A stretch of DNA of 64,000 nt from Segatella baroniae B14 (lineage in GTDB: Bacteria > Bacteroidota > Bacteroidia > Bacteroidales > Bacteroidaceae), in the NCBI RefSeq assembly GCF_022024235.1, contig NZ_CP091799.1, positions 1,987,001-2,051,000 on the forward strand. Direction: 5' to 3'. The translations under genes and the position numbers were made by a program. Shown here one piece after another: positions 8,991 to 18,649 of this stretch. The notes under the pieces were generated by a model. That model ran no database searches and was not told the DNA's origin. It saw nothing but the letters and a program-made list of their open reading frames with translations. How positions within the stretch are numbered: the stretch's first letter is position 1; each line of letters opens with the position of its first letter.

Positions 8991-9593
8991 ATCAATCAAG
9001 CCCTCTTTTTTAAGCTCTGCTGCAATATCTAACAGTTCTTGGTACCATTCTTCACCAAATCTGCGTTTTAAAGGTCCCTCAAGAAATTTATAAAGAGGTA
9101 AATTAAGTTCTCTACCCTTTTTAACAGCATCCTTACAGATTTTCCACTTGTGATAATTAATACCATACAAGTTATTACCAAAATTCTTTTCTCGTATTGG
9201 ATATAATGCACACGAAATAGGCTTTACAAATTTCGTTCTACCCTGTCTAAAAGCGCGTTCTAAACAACAAAGGCACGTACCATTTTCGTAACAAGTAAAG
9301 ACGCAGTCCTTACCATGAACAATACTAGTCACCAAATCGCCTTCTTGGTCTGCATAAGCCACTCCTTGCTTATCTACTACAGATTGAGCAGAAGCTGCCA
9401 TGTCAGCCCATACATCGTCTAAAACATCCTCGATATCTGCAATCTCATCCATAGTTACCGGAGCACCTGCATCCCCTTCGATACAGCATACCCCCTTACA
9501 GGCTTCCAGATCGCAACAAAATTTTTCAGTAAATATATCTGGTGACACCAGCACATTACCTACTTGTAAAATATGAAGTTGTTGATTATCCAT
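8985..9593 (-). CDS. DUF3109 family cysteine-rich protein
   Basis: 202 aa, cytoplasmic, no signal peptide. Two cysteine clusters are conspicuous: FCCDLEACKGVCC near residues 26-38 and FTCYENGTCLCCLERAF near 100-115, followed by PISCALYP. This pattern matches DUF3109 and the related YkgJ-type clusters, thought to bind zinc or an iron-sulfur cluster; no reaction is known. It is last in the run gpmI-ung-DUF3109, and a hairpin with a T tract separates it from ung, which suggests reduced expression compared with the genes before it. Confidence 0.82.
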   Translation of the reverse strand: MDNQQLHILQVGNVLVSPDIFTEKFCCDLEACKGVCCIEGDAGAPVTMDEIADIEDVLDDVWADMAASAQSVVDKQGVAYADQEGDLVTSIVHGKDCVFTCYENGTCLCCLERAFRQGRTKFVKPISCALYPIREKNFGNNLYGINYHKWKICKDAVKKGRELNLPLYKFLEGPLKRRFGEEWYQELLDIAAELKKEGLIDV

Positions 9594-9601
9594 TGCGTAT
9601 A

Positions 9602-9638
9602 TAAAAAAGAAGGTAAACCATAAGAATTCAGGTTTACC
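9602..9638 (-). terminator. Terminator-like hairpin between ung and the DUF3109 gene
   Basis: On the minus strand GGTAAACC and GGTTTACC form an 8-bp stem followed by TTCTTTTTT. No promoter box is seen between it and the downstream gene. Confidence 0.7.
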
Positions 9639-9644
9639 ATTCGA

Positions 9645-10310
9645 TTACCATTCAATAGGTGTTTCTCCCTGCTGTTGCAAGTATTCATTACAACGAGAAA
9701 AATGATGATTACCAAACCAACCTCCACGGTTAGCTGATAATGGCGAGGGATGAACCGACTGTAAAACTAAATTCTTTGAAGAATCGATTAAAGCCGCTTT
9801 GCTTCGTGCATATCCTCCCCAGAGTAAATATACGATATGCTCACGGTCACGGTTAAGAGCCTTGATAGCCGCATCCGTAAACTGGTTCCACCCCAATTTT
9901 TGATGGCTATTCGCCTGATGTTCACGTACCGTTAAAGTAGCATTAAGCAGAAGTACACCTTGTTGAGCCCATCTGGTCAAATCACCATTGGCAGGCATCG
10001 ACTTACCAAGGTCCATCTGGATCTCTTTGAATATATTAATCAGTGAAGGAGGCATAAGGATACCCTCAGGCACAGAGAAACTTAATCCCATAGCCTGTCC
10101 CATCTCATGATAAGGATCTTGACCGATAATGACCACCTTCACTTGATCAAAAGGACAAAGATTGAAGGCATTGAAAATCTTGTTGCCTGGAGGAAAACAA
10201 CGATAATGCAAATACTCCTCACGAACATAATTGGTCAAATTAACAAAGTATTGTTTGTCAAATTCTTCACCAATATGCGCTTTCCAACTGTCTTCAATCT
10301 TTACGTTCAT
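9645..10310 (-). CDS. ung: Uracil-DNA glycosylase
   Basis: Removes uracil from DNA to start base-excision repair. The family 1 motifs are intact: the water-activating loop GQDPYHEMGQAMGLSF (Asp65, His68), the uracil-contacting region near LLNATLTVREHQANSH, and the minor-groove loop HPSPLSANRG (His187). Length 221 aa agrees with E. coli Ung (229). The gene starts 7 bp after the gpmI stop on the same strand, so the two are cotranscribed. Confidence 0.96.
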   Translation of the reverse strand: MNVKIEDSWKAHIGEEFDKQYFVNLTNYVREEYLHYRCFPPGNKIFNAFNLCPFDQVKVVIIGQDPYHEMGQAMGLSFSVPEGILMPPSLINIFKEIQMDLGKSMPANGDLTRWAQQGVLLLNATLTVREHQANSHQKLGWNQFTDAAIKALNRDREHIVYLLWGGYARSKAALIDSSKNLVLQSVHPSPLSANRGGWFGNHHFSRCNEYLQQQGETPIEW

Positions 10311-10317
10311 ATCTTGA

Positions 10318-11838
10318 TTATTTATCTTCTATCAGATTTTCACCTGTCATATCAGCAGGCTTTTCCAAACCCATAATATGGAGAATAGAAGGAGCTACGT
10401 CTGCCAAACGACCATTCTTTACCTTAGCAGAGTTATTGTCTGTGACATAAATGAATGGAACCGGATTCAATGAGTGAGCTGTGTTAGGAGTACCATCAGG
10501 GTTGATAGCATTATCAGCATTACCATGATCAGCGATAATCACTGCCTCATAACCTGTAGACTTAGCAGCTTCTATAACCTCACGTACACACTGGTCTACA
10601 GCATATACTGCTTTAGCAATCGCATTGTATACACCTGTATGACCAACCATATCACCGTTAGCAAAATTAACTACGATGAAGTCATATTTATCTTCCTTGA
10701 TAGCAGCTACCAATTTATCCTTAACTTCAAAGGCACTCATTTCTGGCTTCAAATCGTATGTTGCTACCTTTGGAGAAGGAACAAGAATACGATCCTCACC
10801 CTCATAAGGCTCCTCGCGACCACCATTAAAGAAGAAGGTTACGTGAGCATACTTCTCTGTCTCTGCAGTATGAAGCTGCTTCTTACCCAACTTGCTCAAG
10901 TATTCGCCCAAAGTATCTGCAACATTCTCCTTTGGGAAAAGAACAGTTACATTCTTAAAGTGAGCATCGTATGGAGTCATGGTGTAGAACTTCAAGTCCT
11001 TAATAGTATGCATACCTTCTGCAGTAAGATCTTCTTGAGAAAGCACCTGAGTAAGCTCCTTAGCACGGTCGTTACGGAAGTTCATAAAGATAACAACATC
11101 ACCTTCTTGAATAGTACCATCTACGTTAGCATTATTGATAGCCTTGATAAACTCATCAGTTACACCTTCAGCATAGCTTTCCTCTACAGCTTTAACCATA
11201 TCAGTAGCTTGCTTACCCTTACCCTCAACGAGCAGGTCATAAGCTTCTTTCACACGATCCCAACGCTTATCACGATCCATAGCATAGAAACGGCCGATAA
11301 TAGAAGCGATATTAGCATCGTTCTTTTCACAAACTGCCTGAAGCTGCTCGATGAAACCCTTACCACTCTTAGGGTCTGTATCACGACCATCCATGAAACA
11401 GTGTACGAAGAGATTCTTCAAGCCATATTCCTTGCCAATTTCAACAAACTTGAAGAGATGATCTAAAGATGAGTGAACACCACCTGTAGAAGTTAGTCCC
11501 ATCAAGTGAACTTTCTTACCGGTTTCCTTAGCATAAGAGAAAGCCTCTACAACACCCTTATTCTTAAGGATATCACCGCTTTCACAAGCCTTGTTGATCT
11601 TCACGAGGTCCTGATATACTACACGACCTGCACCGATATTCAAGTGACCTACCTCTGAGTTACCCATCTGTCCGTCAGGAAGACCTACGTTCTCACCAGA
11701 AGCCTGGAGTTCAGAATGAGCTGATACTGCATTCAGATAATCCAAATAAGGAGTAGGAGTTCTGAAGATAACGTCACCAGCACCGTTGTTACCGATTCCC
11801 CATCCATCGAGAATCATCAATAAAGCTTTCTTTGCCAT
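10318..11838 (-). CDS. gpmI: 2,3-bisphosphoglycerate-independent phosphoglycerate mutase
   Basis: Interconverts 3- and 2-phosphoglycerate in glycolysis with two metal ions (manganese in the family). The N-terminal metal motif [10 protein letters not shown] (Asp11) and the phosphoserine loop [16 protein letters not shown] (Ser61) are present, as are the C-terminal metal motifs [13 protein letters not shown] and [10 protein letters not shown]. At 506 aa it has the family length. It heads the gpmI-ung-DUF3109 run with its own -7 box 40 bp upstream. Confidence 0.97.
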   Translation of the reverse strand: MAKKALLMILDGWGIGNNGAGDVIFRTPTPYLDYLNAVSAHSELQASGENVGLPDGQMGNSEVGHLNIGAGRVVYQDLVKINKACESGDILKNKGVVEAFSYAKETGKKVHLMGLTSTGGVHSSLDHLFKFVEIGKEYGLKNLFVHCFMDGRDTDPKSGKGFIEQLQAVCEKNDANIASIIGRFYAMDRDKRWDRVKEAYDLLVEGKGKQATDMVKAVEESYAEGVTDEFIKAINNANVDGTIQEGDVVIFMNFRNDRAKELTQVLSQEDLTAEGMHTIKDLKFYTMTPYDAHFKNVTVLFPKENVADTLGEYLSKLGKKQLHTAETEKYAHVTFFFNGGREEPYEGEDRILVPSPKVATYDLKPEMSAFEVKDKLVAAIKEDKYDFIVVNFANGDMVGHTGVYNAIAKAVYAVDQCVREVIEAAKSTGYEAVIIADHGNADNAINPDGTPNTAHSLNPVPFIYVTDNNSAKVKNGRLADVAPSILHIMGLEKPADMTGENLIEDK

Positions 11839-11878
11839 AACTATATAAAAATTATTATCTTAAGATTTTATTTTCGTG

Positions 11879-11886
11879 CAAAATTA
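11879..11886 (-). promoter_or_regulatory. -7 box of the gpmI promoter
   Basis: TAATTTTG on the minus strand followed by CACG, 40 bp before the gpmI start codon; the -33 box is imperfect. Confidence 0.6.
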
Positions 11887-11925
11887 ACAATAATCACTCA
11901 AATAGCGAAACAAAACGCCTGTTTT

Positions 11926-13122
11926 CTATCGCAGAATTTCAGCAGCATACTGTCCCATCAGTTTATAGCCTTCTGCATTCGGATGTAGCCAGTCACTCTG
12001 ATAGTTTTTCATCATTCTGTCGGTCTCTACCGGATCGCGTAGCAGTTCGTCGAAATCGAGTATACCATCCACCTTACCTCTCTGACTTCTTATCCATTCG
12101 TTCACCGTAAGTCGGGCGGCCTCGTGGAATGGAGAATAGTAGCCAGCTCCCTTAAACGGAGTTATGGTACCTAGATACACTTTCAGTTTACGGGCTTTGC
12201 ATTTTTTTATCATTTCTTCGTAGGTAGCAATAAGCAACGCCGCTACAGCCTCACTATTACCTTTGCTATTGCCGATATCATTCACACCCTCAAAGATTAC
12301 CACGCTCTCTAAGCCCTGCTGCTCTAAAATATCACGATTGAAGCGCAACTTGGCCATTGTTCCGAAGCCACCGGTAGTAGCTACACGATTATTACCAATG
12401 CCCATATTCAGAATACCCACGTTATCTACTTTATGTTTTAACTGTAGATATTCAGAAAGCATATCCGGCCAGCGATTTTGCGCATTATCGGTACTACCCT
12501 TTCCGTCTGTAATCGAATTGCCAATAATACCGATAGCATGAGCTTTGGTAGAATAGACATCTATGGCCGAGATATTAAACCAGTGATTTTCGCGAAAAGA
12601 TGGTGCAAAATTGCTGTGCGCATTGGTTACACCCTTCATGATATAAGAAGTAGTGCGAGACCCCATGTGTACCGTAGGTTTAGAAGGAGCTTTCGTGTAA
12701 TTGATGGTAATAGCAAGTTTTTGCAGTGGGGCCAGTTTAAAGAGCAAAGCATCACTTGTTAAAGTCTTACCTGCAGGAATAACAGCCTTATACTGATTAC
12801 CAAACTTTAGATATTTTGCCGTCTTTGGCAGAATCGTAAAAGAATCTACAGAAGTAGCGACATATACGGAACGTATATATACCGGTTCAGAACTTAATTC
12901 ATTTGACAATTGAAGGCGAATCATATCACCACCTATTGAGACTTTAACGATCTGACGAACCGAACGATTAGACATGTCATTATTGTATGGCATATACGAT
13001 TTTACAGGTATCTGCTGAGCCGTTGCCCAAGTACCTACCCAATGTTCATCAATAGTCGTCTTAACCCGTGCCTGAGTAAACAGGGCACACAACAAAAACC
13101 AAGCTAATAATATTCTTTTCAT
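11926..13122 (-). CDS. Secreted SGNH/GDSL-family hydrolase (esterase)
   Basis: A signal peptide (MKRILLAWFLLCALFTQA) is followed by an N-terminal beta-rich domain of about 170 aa and an SGNH hydrolase domain. Block I is GNSITDG (Ser203, with Asn instead of the usual Asp of GDS), block III has GIGNNRV, and block V is DWLHPNAEGY (Asp377, His380). Such two-domain proteins are extracytoplasmic esterases, often acting on acetylated polysaccharides or lipids; the substrate cannot be read from the sequence. The -7 box lies only 8 bp before the start, so the message would have almost no leader. It lies downstream of the susC1-susD1 pair on the same strand but behind terminators. Confidence 0.87.
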   Translation of the reverse strand: MKRILLAWFLLCALFTQARVKTTIDEHWVGTWATAQQIPVKSYMPYNNDMSNRSVRQIVKVSIGGDMIRLQLSNELSSEPVYIRSVYVATSVDSFTILPKTAKYLKFGNQYKAVIPAGKTLTSDALLFKLAPLQKLAITINYTKAPSKPTVHMGSRTTSYIMKGVTNAHSNFAPSFRENHWFNISAIDVYSTKAHAIGIIGNSITDGKGSTDNAQNRWPDMLSEYLQLKHKVDNVGILNMGIGNNRVATTGGFGTMAKLRFNRDILEQQGLESVVIFEGVNDIGNSKGNSEAVAALLIATYEEMIKKCKARKLKVYLGTITPFKGAGYYSPFHEAARLTVNEWIRSQRGKVDGILDFDELLRDPVETDRMMKNYQSDWLHPNAEGYKLMGQYAAEILR

Positions 13123-13130
13123 AATATATG

Positions 13131-13138
13131 CAAAGTTA
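13131..13138 (-). promoter_or_regulatory. -7 box in front of the SGNH hydrolase
   Basis: TAACTTTG on the minus strand, 8 bp from the start codon; predicts a very short or absent leader. Confidence 0.55.
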
Positions 13139-13182
13139 CTTCTTTTTTTGCGATTATGTGCGACTGTTTATAGATAAATTAA

Positions 13183-13520
13183 GGGCTAGCACGCCTGCTA
13201 GCCCGTGTCGAGAGAGAAATTAGTTAATCATAGAAGATTAACCATATTTCCTTATATAACAACTTACAGATTACAACTGCTGCAATCTGTGTTGTTTTTA
13301 TGTATTTGTAATGTAGTGTACTTAAAAACATAGTCGTCTTTAGAAGTATTTAGCGTGCTTCTTGAAGAAGCAGACTCTGAACACATGATACGACTTCTCC
13401 ACTTTCAATCCCAGAAAATGGTATAACTATGAACTTGTTTTATTGGTAATTTACGAACATCACTCTTATAAATAGATAAATTTTGAATTCTCTCTCTGTA
13501 AGTATTTTGTTTTCTTATTG
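13183..13520 (-). ncRNA. Candidate non-coding or small-protein RNA downstream of susD1
   Basis: The stretch 13139-13714 has no long gene but holds a complete promoter (13525-13556, minus strand) behind the susD1 terminator. A transcript from about 13520 would run some 340 nt to a perfect 8-bp hairpin (GGGCTAGC with GCTAGCCC, 13183-13204). Its first bases (CACTCAATAAGA) and a later ACAGAGAGAGA resemble the susC1 leader. A 40-codon frame (13264-13386, starts MCSESASSRSTLN, ends NTDCSSCNL) has a GGAGAAG sequence shortly upstream; whether it is translated is unknown. Expression and function are inferred from the promoter and hairpin only. Confidence 0.45.
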
Positions 13521-13524
13521 AGTG

Positions 13525-13556
13525 CAAAGATATTAATATTTTTGAAATTACCCAAA
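13525..13556 (-). promoter_or_regulatory. Complete promoter with no recognised gene behind it
   Basis: On the minus strand TTTG (13553-13556), 20 bp, TATCTTTG (13525-13532). Both boxes and the spacing equal those of the tRNA and susC promoters here. Confidence 0.75.
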
Positions 13557-13659
13557 AAAATATAATCAAAAAGCAACTTTTTTACTTATTTTTCTTTCAT
13601 ATTATTGTTTTATTGAACATTTATTCTTCTATTCTGAAAGTATTATAGCAATTTTGTAT

Positions 13660-13687
13660 AAAAAAGGGCTAACCTAAAGGTCAGCCC
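13660..13687 (-). terminator. Intrinsic terminator of susD1
   Basis: On the minus strand GGGCTGACC, loop TTTA, GGTTAGCCC (one mismatch) followed by six T residues, 28 bp after the susD1 stop. Confidence 0.9.
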
Positions 13688-13714
13688 TAAATATCGAGAG
13701 TATTATTATTTTTA

Positions 13715-15208
13715 TTAACGATTGCCACCAGCCCACCATACTGGTTCTGTAAATACATAGTTACCAGCATCATTACCAGTGCCGAATGCAGCAGCAACAT
13801 TAGGATTAGAAACCACGTCACTGTCACCATAAGGCAAACGTAAAGGCCAACGATTGAAACCACCCTGTGTATTCTTAGAGTTAGTCATGGTAACAGCATA
13901 GCTGCCATCTACATAGCTACAACGACGCATGTCATTGTAGGTTTCCAACTGCTCATCACGAGTCTGAGCCAAATACTTCTGAACAAAAATCTCCTTCAGA
14001 GGATTAGCTGTAAAAAGTACCTTCTCTGTTACAAGATATTCTGCAATCTCAGAATCAGAGATTGTTGTTTCTGTTACAGGGCTACAAGCGTCAGAATAAT
14101 CTTCCATAGAAGCAGTAACAGCTGTTTCAAAATCTGCAGTAGCATCCTGACCTAAACGAGCCTTAACCTCTGCGAGGATAAAGTAAAGCTCTGACTTGCT
14201 GAAGATGTGTAAAGAAGCTGCACCATTCTCCAACCACGCAGGAGCATTTACATATTTTGTCTCCTGAGCCATTTTGTCATCACCTGGTGTAGCGATTACA
14301 TCATTTTCAAACATATTGAAGTTATACAGTGCATAACGAGGGTCATTACGGTTCTTCATCAAGTTGCCAACAGTTGTTGAACTTCCAATATAATAACGAC
14401 TCCACCAATAAGCAGACCAAGAATTATCGGCTGTTACACCATTGAATACATTCAAACTGCAACCATCAAAACCTGCCTCTACAGCTGCATTAGCTTCTGC
14501 AAGAACCTGTTTCAGCAAATCATCAGTTTTGTTTACACCATAGGTATGGAGCAAGTAGCGAGCCTTAACTGCGTGAGCCAAGCCCAACCATTTCGCAGTC
14601 TTACCACCAAAAAGAATATCTTGAGAACCAACTTCAGAACCACCCTTAGCCAGATTAACAATAGCATCATCAAGCAGACTAAAAATATGGTCATATACAT
14701 CTTTTTGGCTGTCTATTTTAGGAGCTGCAACTTCGCCAAAAGCCTCAGAATAAGGGATATCTCCATGAAGGTCGGTCAAAACACCCCAATTGATAGCCTC
14801 AAGCACTTCTGCCATACCCATTACATCACTTTGACCAGCATTGATACCGTCTGTAGCTTTCTTACGGATATTAACGATGTTATTCAAACTAGTATAAGTA
14901 GAGTTCCACTCATTGTTGAATACGGAACTACCTGCCAATTCTGAAGCATGACGAAGCTCTACGTTCTTCAACTGGTTATTACCTGTACCAAAGAGTTGCT
15001 CTGTATATGAAGAAACATACCAAGCGTAGTTTCCACAAAGCAAAGAGTAAACGGTAGAAGTTTCAGCCTCTGTGATCTGGAACTTAGCATTCACGATGTC
15101 CACACCAGAGTGAGCCTCATCCTTATTAATGGAATCCAACTGGTTTTCAGAACAAGAAACAAGTCCGAAAAGAGCCAGTGCAAATCCGAGCATATATATT
15201 TTTTTCAT
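13715..15208 (-). CDS. SusD/RagB-family outer membrane lipoprotein (SusD1)
   Basis: Surface lipoprotein that captures a nutrient and closes like a lid over its SusC partner. The lipoprotein signal MKKIYMLGFALALFGLVSC places the lipidated cysteine at residue 19, followed by acidic residues as expected for surface export. The 497-aa protein is rich in helices of TPR type (EVLEAINWGVLTDLHGDIPYSEAF is typical) and is closest in style to the SusD-like_2 branch rather than to starch SusD. It lies 34 bp after susC1 in the same operon and is followed by a strong terminator. No glycosidase or peptidase is in the operon, so the substrate is unknown. Confidence 0.9.
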   Translation of the reverse strand: MKKIYMLGFALALFGLVSCSENQLDSINKDEAHSGVDIVNAKFQITEAETSTVYSLLCGNYAWYVSSYTEQLFGTGNNQLKNVELRHASELAGSSVFNNEWNSTYTSLNNIVNIRKKATDGINAGQSDVMGMAEVLEAINWGVLTDLHGDIPYSEAFGEVAAPKIDSQKDVYDHIFSLLDDAIVNLAKGGSEVGSQDILFGGKTAKWLGLAHAVKARYLLHTYGVNKTDDLLKQVLAEANAAVEAGFDGCSLNVFNGVTADNSWSAYWWSRYYIGSSTTVGNLMKNRNDPRYALYNFNMFENDVIATPGDDKMAQETKYVNAPAWLENGAASLHIFSKSELYFILAEVKARLGQDATADFETAVTASMEDYSDACSPVTETTISDSEIAEYLVTEKVLFTANPLKEIFVQKYLAQTRDEQLETYNDMRRCSYVDGSYAVTMTNSKNTQGGFNRWPLRLPYGDSDVVSNPNVAAAFGTGNDAGNYVFTEPVWWAGGNR

Positions 15209-15242
15209 AATTGAAATCCTTTCTCTTAATTGATAAATTTAA

Positions 15243-18200
15243 TTAGAATGTAATTCTGAAACCACCACCAAAGCTTGAAGTGTTAGGTACAGAGAAACGC
15301 TCGAAATAACCACTCATGTTACCATTACCCTGTGAACTTTCAGGATCAAGGTTAGGCATCTTAGACCACAACAGAATGTTTCTTGCGAAAGCATATACAG
15401 ACATATCAATACCAGCGAACTTAGGCAAATTGTATGACAAGGTTAAGTCGCGAAGTTTCAAATAACTTGTATCGAAGATACCTGCTTCAGTAACATCGTT
15501 GTAAGCCTGGTAGTATTCCTGTTTGCTTACCTCCACGGTATTCTTCTGACCAGTTGCCTCATCGATACCCTCAGCTACCATAGTACCTTCATGGTAAGGA
15601 AGAGATTCTTCTGTTGCACCGAAATAATTCATGGTCAAGATAGTACCGTTGTACATGCGACCACCTTTCTGCCAATCCAATGTAGCAGCAAGATTCAAAC
15701 GCTTGTAGTTTACATTCAGGTTGAAGCCCATGTTAAAGTCTGGAGTACATTCACCCAGGTTTACACTGGCAGAAGTAGCCTGTGGAAGACCATCTACGAG
15801 GAGCAACTGACCATCTTCTGCACGCTTGAATGCGTAACCATAGATATTAGGATAGGTGTAACCTGCCTGAGCACGTATCTGTGGCTCTACGAAACCACCT
15901 AACATGATACTTTCTACACCCTCAGCGAGTTCCTTAACCTTGTTGTTTACTGAAGTAAAGTTAACACCTAAGTCAACATTCCAGTCCTTACTTTCTACAA
16001 TAGCAGCCTTAACAGAAAGCTCGTGAGCCCATGTTGTCATACGACCAGCATTGGTACGAAGATACTGATAGCCTGTAGAACCAGCAGTAGGAACATCAAA
16101 GATCTGGTCTTTTACATCCTGATAACTCAAGGTGTATTCTACCTTTACTCTATTCTTGAGGAGACCTAAGTCGAGGCCCATTTCCCAGTTAGAAGTATTC
16201 TGTGGCTTCAAATTCTCATCAAACTTGACATAGTAAGGAGAATAAGCCGTTGCACCACCAAGAGGATAAGAAATAGGAGTATAGATATACATACCACTAC
16301 CATAAGAAGGTACATACATATAGTTACTGTAGAACTGACCAGCCTGGCCTACCTGAGCATAAGAGGTACGCAATTTACCATAAGAGAGGAAATCACTCTT
16401 TAAAGCAGGAATCTCTGTGAAAATCCAACCCAATGATACAGATGGATAGAAGAAAGAACGGTTGCCACGTGGCATAGTAGAAACAATATCGTTACGTCCT
16501 GTTGTTGTGAAGAACAACATATTCTTCCAAGATAAAGAGAGTTGACCAAAAGTACCAACGGTACGTTCCTGATGGTTGTATTCTGAATGAATATCGATAG
16601 AAGTGGTGTTACCAATAACTGGCTGACCATAGAAAGCCAAACCTGAACCATCGTAATCCCAATAGCGCTTGCTTTCGTGGTTGAACTCGTTACCGAGCAA
16701 GAAACCGAAATCCCATTCTTTATCTGCACCCCACTTAGCTGTGAAATTAGCAGTAAACAAGTTGTTGAAGATATTAACTTGAACACCATAGTTCTCTACT
16801 TCACCCTTATTGTTATAAGCAGAACCGATTTCAGCTACTGTACTGTTGTTGGTAGTATAGACATCAATACCAGCCTGCTCACGGAAAACGAGGTTATATT
16901 TATCTGTATCCCAATTGAACTTAGGGCGATACTCTGCGTATGCATTACCAAATACACGGTTGGTGTGCTGAGAGAACTCATCATTGTCAGCCCACCAGTA
17001 TGGGTTATTAAATGTAGTACTACGGAATAAGACCTGACTGGTAGGGTCACCAGGAACACTGTAAGGAGTACCCTTCAAATTATACTCAGCAGGAGCAGAG
17101 TAAACCACGTTCATAATACCATTGTTAGCACCAGGAGCAGAGGTAATCTTCACTGCACTATAGTTAGCTGAGAAACCCGTCTTCCACTGATCGTTCACCT
17201 TCCAGTCTACAGCACCACGAGCACCAGTACGGGTCATACCTGTAGAAGGGATGATACCATTCTGATAAGTATCGCTGATACTAAATGAGTAGCTTACATC
17301 ATTTTTCATTTGAGAGATGTTGAAGGTAGAGTTCTGGGTGAAACCAGTTCTGAAGAAATCACTTACATTATCATAAGTCTGAGGAGTAGTCCAACCATCT
17401 AAACCGGCAGATGCATATTTAGGATTATAGTACTGACCAGCATGTGAAGTCAAATCACCATTGGTATACTTATTATTAGTATTACCACCATAAGTTGGGT
17501 CATTAGCCAATTCGCTAATCTTAGGTCCCCATGTCATTGAAGCGTTTGGATTATATGCATCTATACTGTTACCCTGAGCATAAACATCCTGATGTTTGAA
17601 CTTACGGCTAACAGTCTGAGCACTCAAATCTGTAGAGAAAGTAATCACTGGCTTGTTAGACTGCTTGTGACCACGCTTAGTAGTAATCAAAACAACACCA
17701 TTAGAAGCACGAATACCATAAAGAGCAGAAGCTGCCTGACCCTTCAAGATATTGATAGACTCTATATCCTCTGGGTTGATATCAATAGTTCGACTTGCCT
17801 GGTCAGCACCGGTTACAGAGTTACCAGTACTATAGTCAGCCTGAGAAGAAATAGGCATACCATCAACTACATACAATGGAGTATTGTTACCATCGAAAGA
17901 ACGTGCACCACGAATTGTAATCTGGGCAGAAGCACCAGGTGCACCTGATGAAGTACGAATATCAACACCAGTAAGTTTACCTTGCATGGCACTTGCCAAA
18001 GAAGATGTACCAGCCTTGTTCAATTCGCTGGCATTCAATGACTGAGCAGCATAGCCTAAGGCTTTCTTGTCGCGTGAAACACCCATAGCTGTAACTACAA
18101 CTTCATCCAACACTTTATTGTCTGGATCAAGTTTGATGGTCATGTTACTAGAAGCAGAAACCACCTTAGTAATCATACCTAAGTAAGATACTTCAAGTTT

Positions 18201-18404
18201 GCTACCTGTAGGCACAACAACTGAGAAGTGACCATCGATATCGGTCACTGCACCTATTTTAGTACCCACAATCTTCAGTGAAGCACCAACAACGGGTTCT
18301 CCATCTTCACTAGAAAGTACGGTACCTGAGGCTTGTGTCTGAGCCAAAGCCATTCCTAAACTAAGGAATAAGCAGGCGAAAAAAGTCATGAGTCTTTTTT
18401 CCAT
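15243..18404 (-). CDS. SusC/RagA-family TonB-linked outer membrane protein (SusC1)
   Basis: TonB-dependent outer membrane importer, 1053 aa. Signal peptide (residues 1-21), then a carboxypeptidase-regulatory-like beta domain (about 25-105, SGTVLSSEDGEPVVGASLKI), the TonB box region (LDEVVVTAMG), the plug (about 115-240, with YVVDGMPIS and SINILKGQAASALYG), and a 22-strand barrel ending in a terminal Phe (FGGGFRITF). There is no N-terminal STN signalling domain, so ECF-type signalling through this receptor is not expected. It leads the susC1-susD1 operon from a strong promoter at 18502-18533. Its first 100 residues are very close to those of SusC2, suggesting an old duplication. Confidence 0.94.
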   Translation of the reverse strand: MEKRLMTFFACLFLSLGMALAQTQASGTVLSSEDGEPVVGASLKIVGTKIGAVTDIDGHFSVVVPTGSKLEVSYLGMITKVVSASSNMTIKLDPDNKVLDEVVVTAMGVSRDKKALGYAAQSLNASELNKAGTSSLASAMQGKLTGVDIRTSSGAPGASAQITIRGARSFDGNNTPLYVVDGMPISSQADYSTGNSVTGADQASRTIDINPEDIESINILKGQAASALYGIRASNGVVLITTKRGHKQSNKPVITFSTDLSAQTVSRKFKHQDVYAQGNSIDAYNPNASMTWGPKISELANDPTYGGNTNNKYTNGDLTSHAGQYYNPKYASAGLDGWTTPQTYDNVSDFFRTGFTQNSTFNISQMKNDVSYSFSISDTYQNGIIPSTGMTRTGARGAVDWKVNDQWKTGFSANYSAVKITSAPGANNGIMNVVYSAPAEYNLKGTPYSVPGDPTSQVLFRSTTFNNPYWWADNDEFSQHTNRVFGNAYAEYRPKFNWDTDKYNLVFREQAGIDVYTTNNSTVAEIGSAYNNKGEVENYGVQVNIFNNLFTANFTAKWGADKEWDFGFLLGNEFNHESKRYWDYDGSGLAFYGQPVIGNTTSIDIHSEYNHQERTVGTFGQLSLSWKNMLFFTTTGRNDIVSTMPRGNRSFFYPSVSLGWIFTEIPALKSDFLSYGKLRTSYAQVGQAGQFYSNYMYVPSYGSGMYIYTPISYPLGGATAYSPYYVKFDENLKPQNTSNWEMGLDLGLLKNRVKVEYTLSYQDVKDQIFDVPTAGSTGYQYLRTNAGRMTTWAHELSVKAAIVESKDWNVDLGVNFTSVNNKVKELAEGVESIMLGGFVEPQIRAQAGYTYPNIYGYAFKRAEDGQLLLVDGLPQATSASVNLGECTPDFNMGFNLNVNYKRLNLAATLDWQKGGRMYNGTILTMNYFGATEESLPYHEGTMVAEGIDEATGQKNTVEVSKQEYYQAYNDVTEAGIFDTSYLKLRDLTLSYNLPKFAGIDMSVYAFARNILLWSKMPNLDPESSQGNGNMSGYFERFSVPNTSSFGGGFRITF

Positions 18405-18501
18405 AAAATCTCTCTCTGTTTTAAAGTTATAATAAATACGAAAAATTTAAATCTGTACAAATCAAAATATCTTAAATAAAATATTTCCCTCTTATTGGGT
18501 G

Positions 18502-18533
18502 CAAAGTTATATTATTTTTTAAATTTAAACAAA
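18502..18533 (-). promoter_or_regulatory. susC1 promoter
   Basis: On the minus strand TTTG (18530-18533), 20 bp, TAACTTTG (18502-18509), then CACCCAATAAGA. The leader ends in ACAGAGAGAGATTTT directly before the start codon. Confidence 0.8.
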
Positions 18534-18649
18534 TTTTATAACCGAAAAGTTACTATTTTGAATAAAAAAGTAATAATCTAATAGGTAAAACGCTATTTTT
18601 ATGTAAATTTTACTACTTATTCACACCAAACGCATGGTACAAATAACAA

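Noticed and set aside
10474-11466. 330-codon open frame on the plus strand opposite gpmI
   Set aside because: It is the antisense of a clear gpmI gene; the protein is Ser/Thr/Ile-rich without any family feature and has no promoter.
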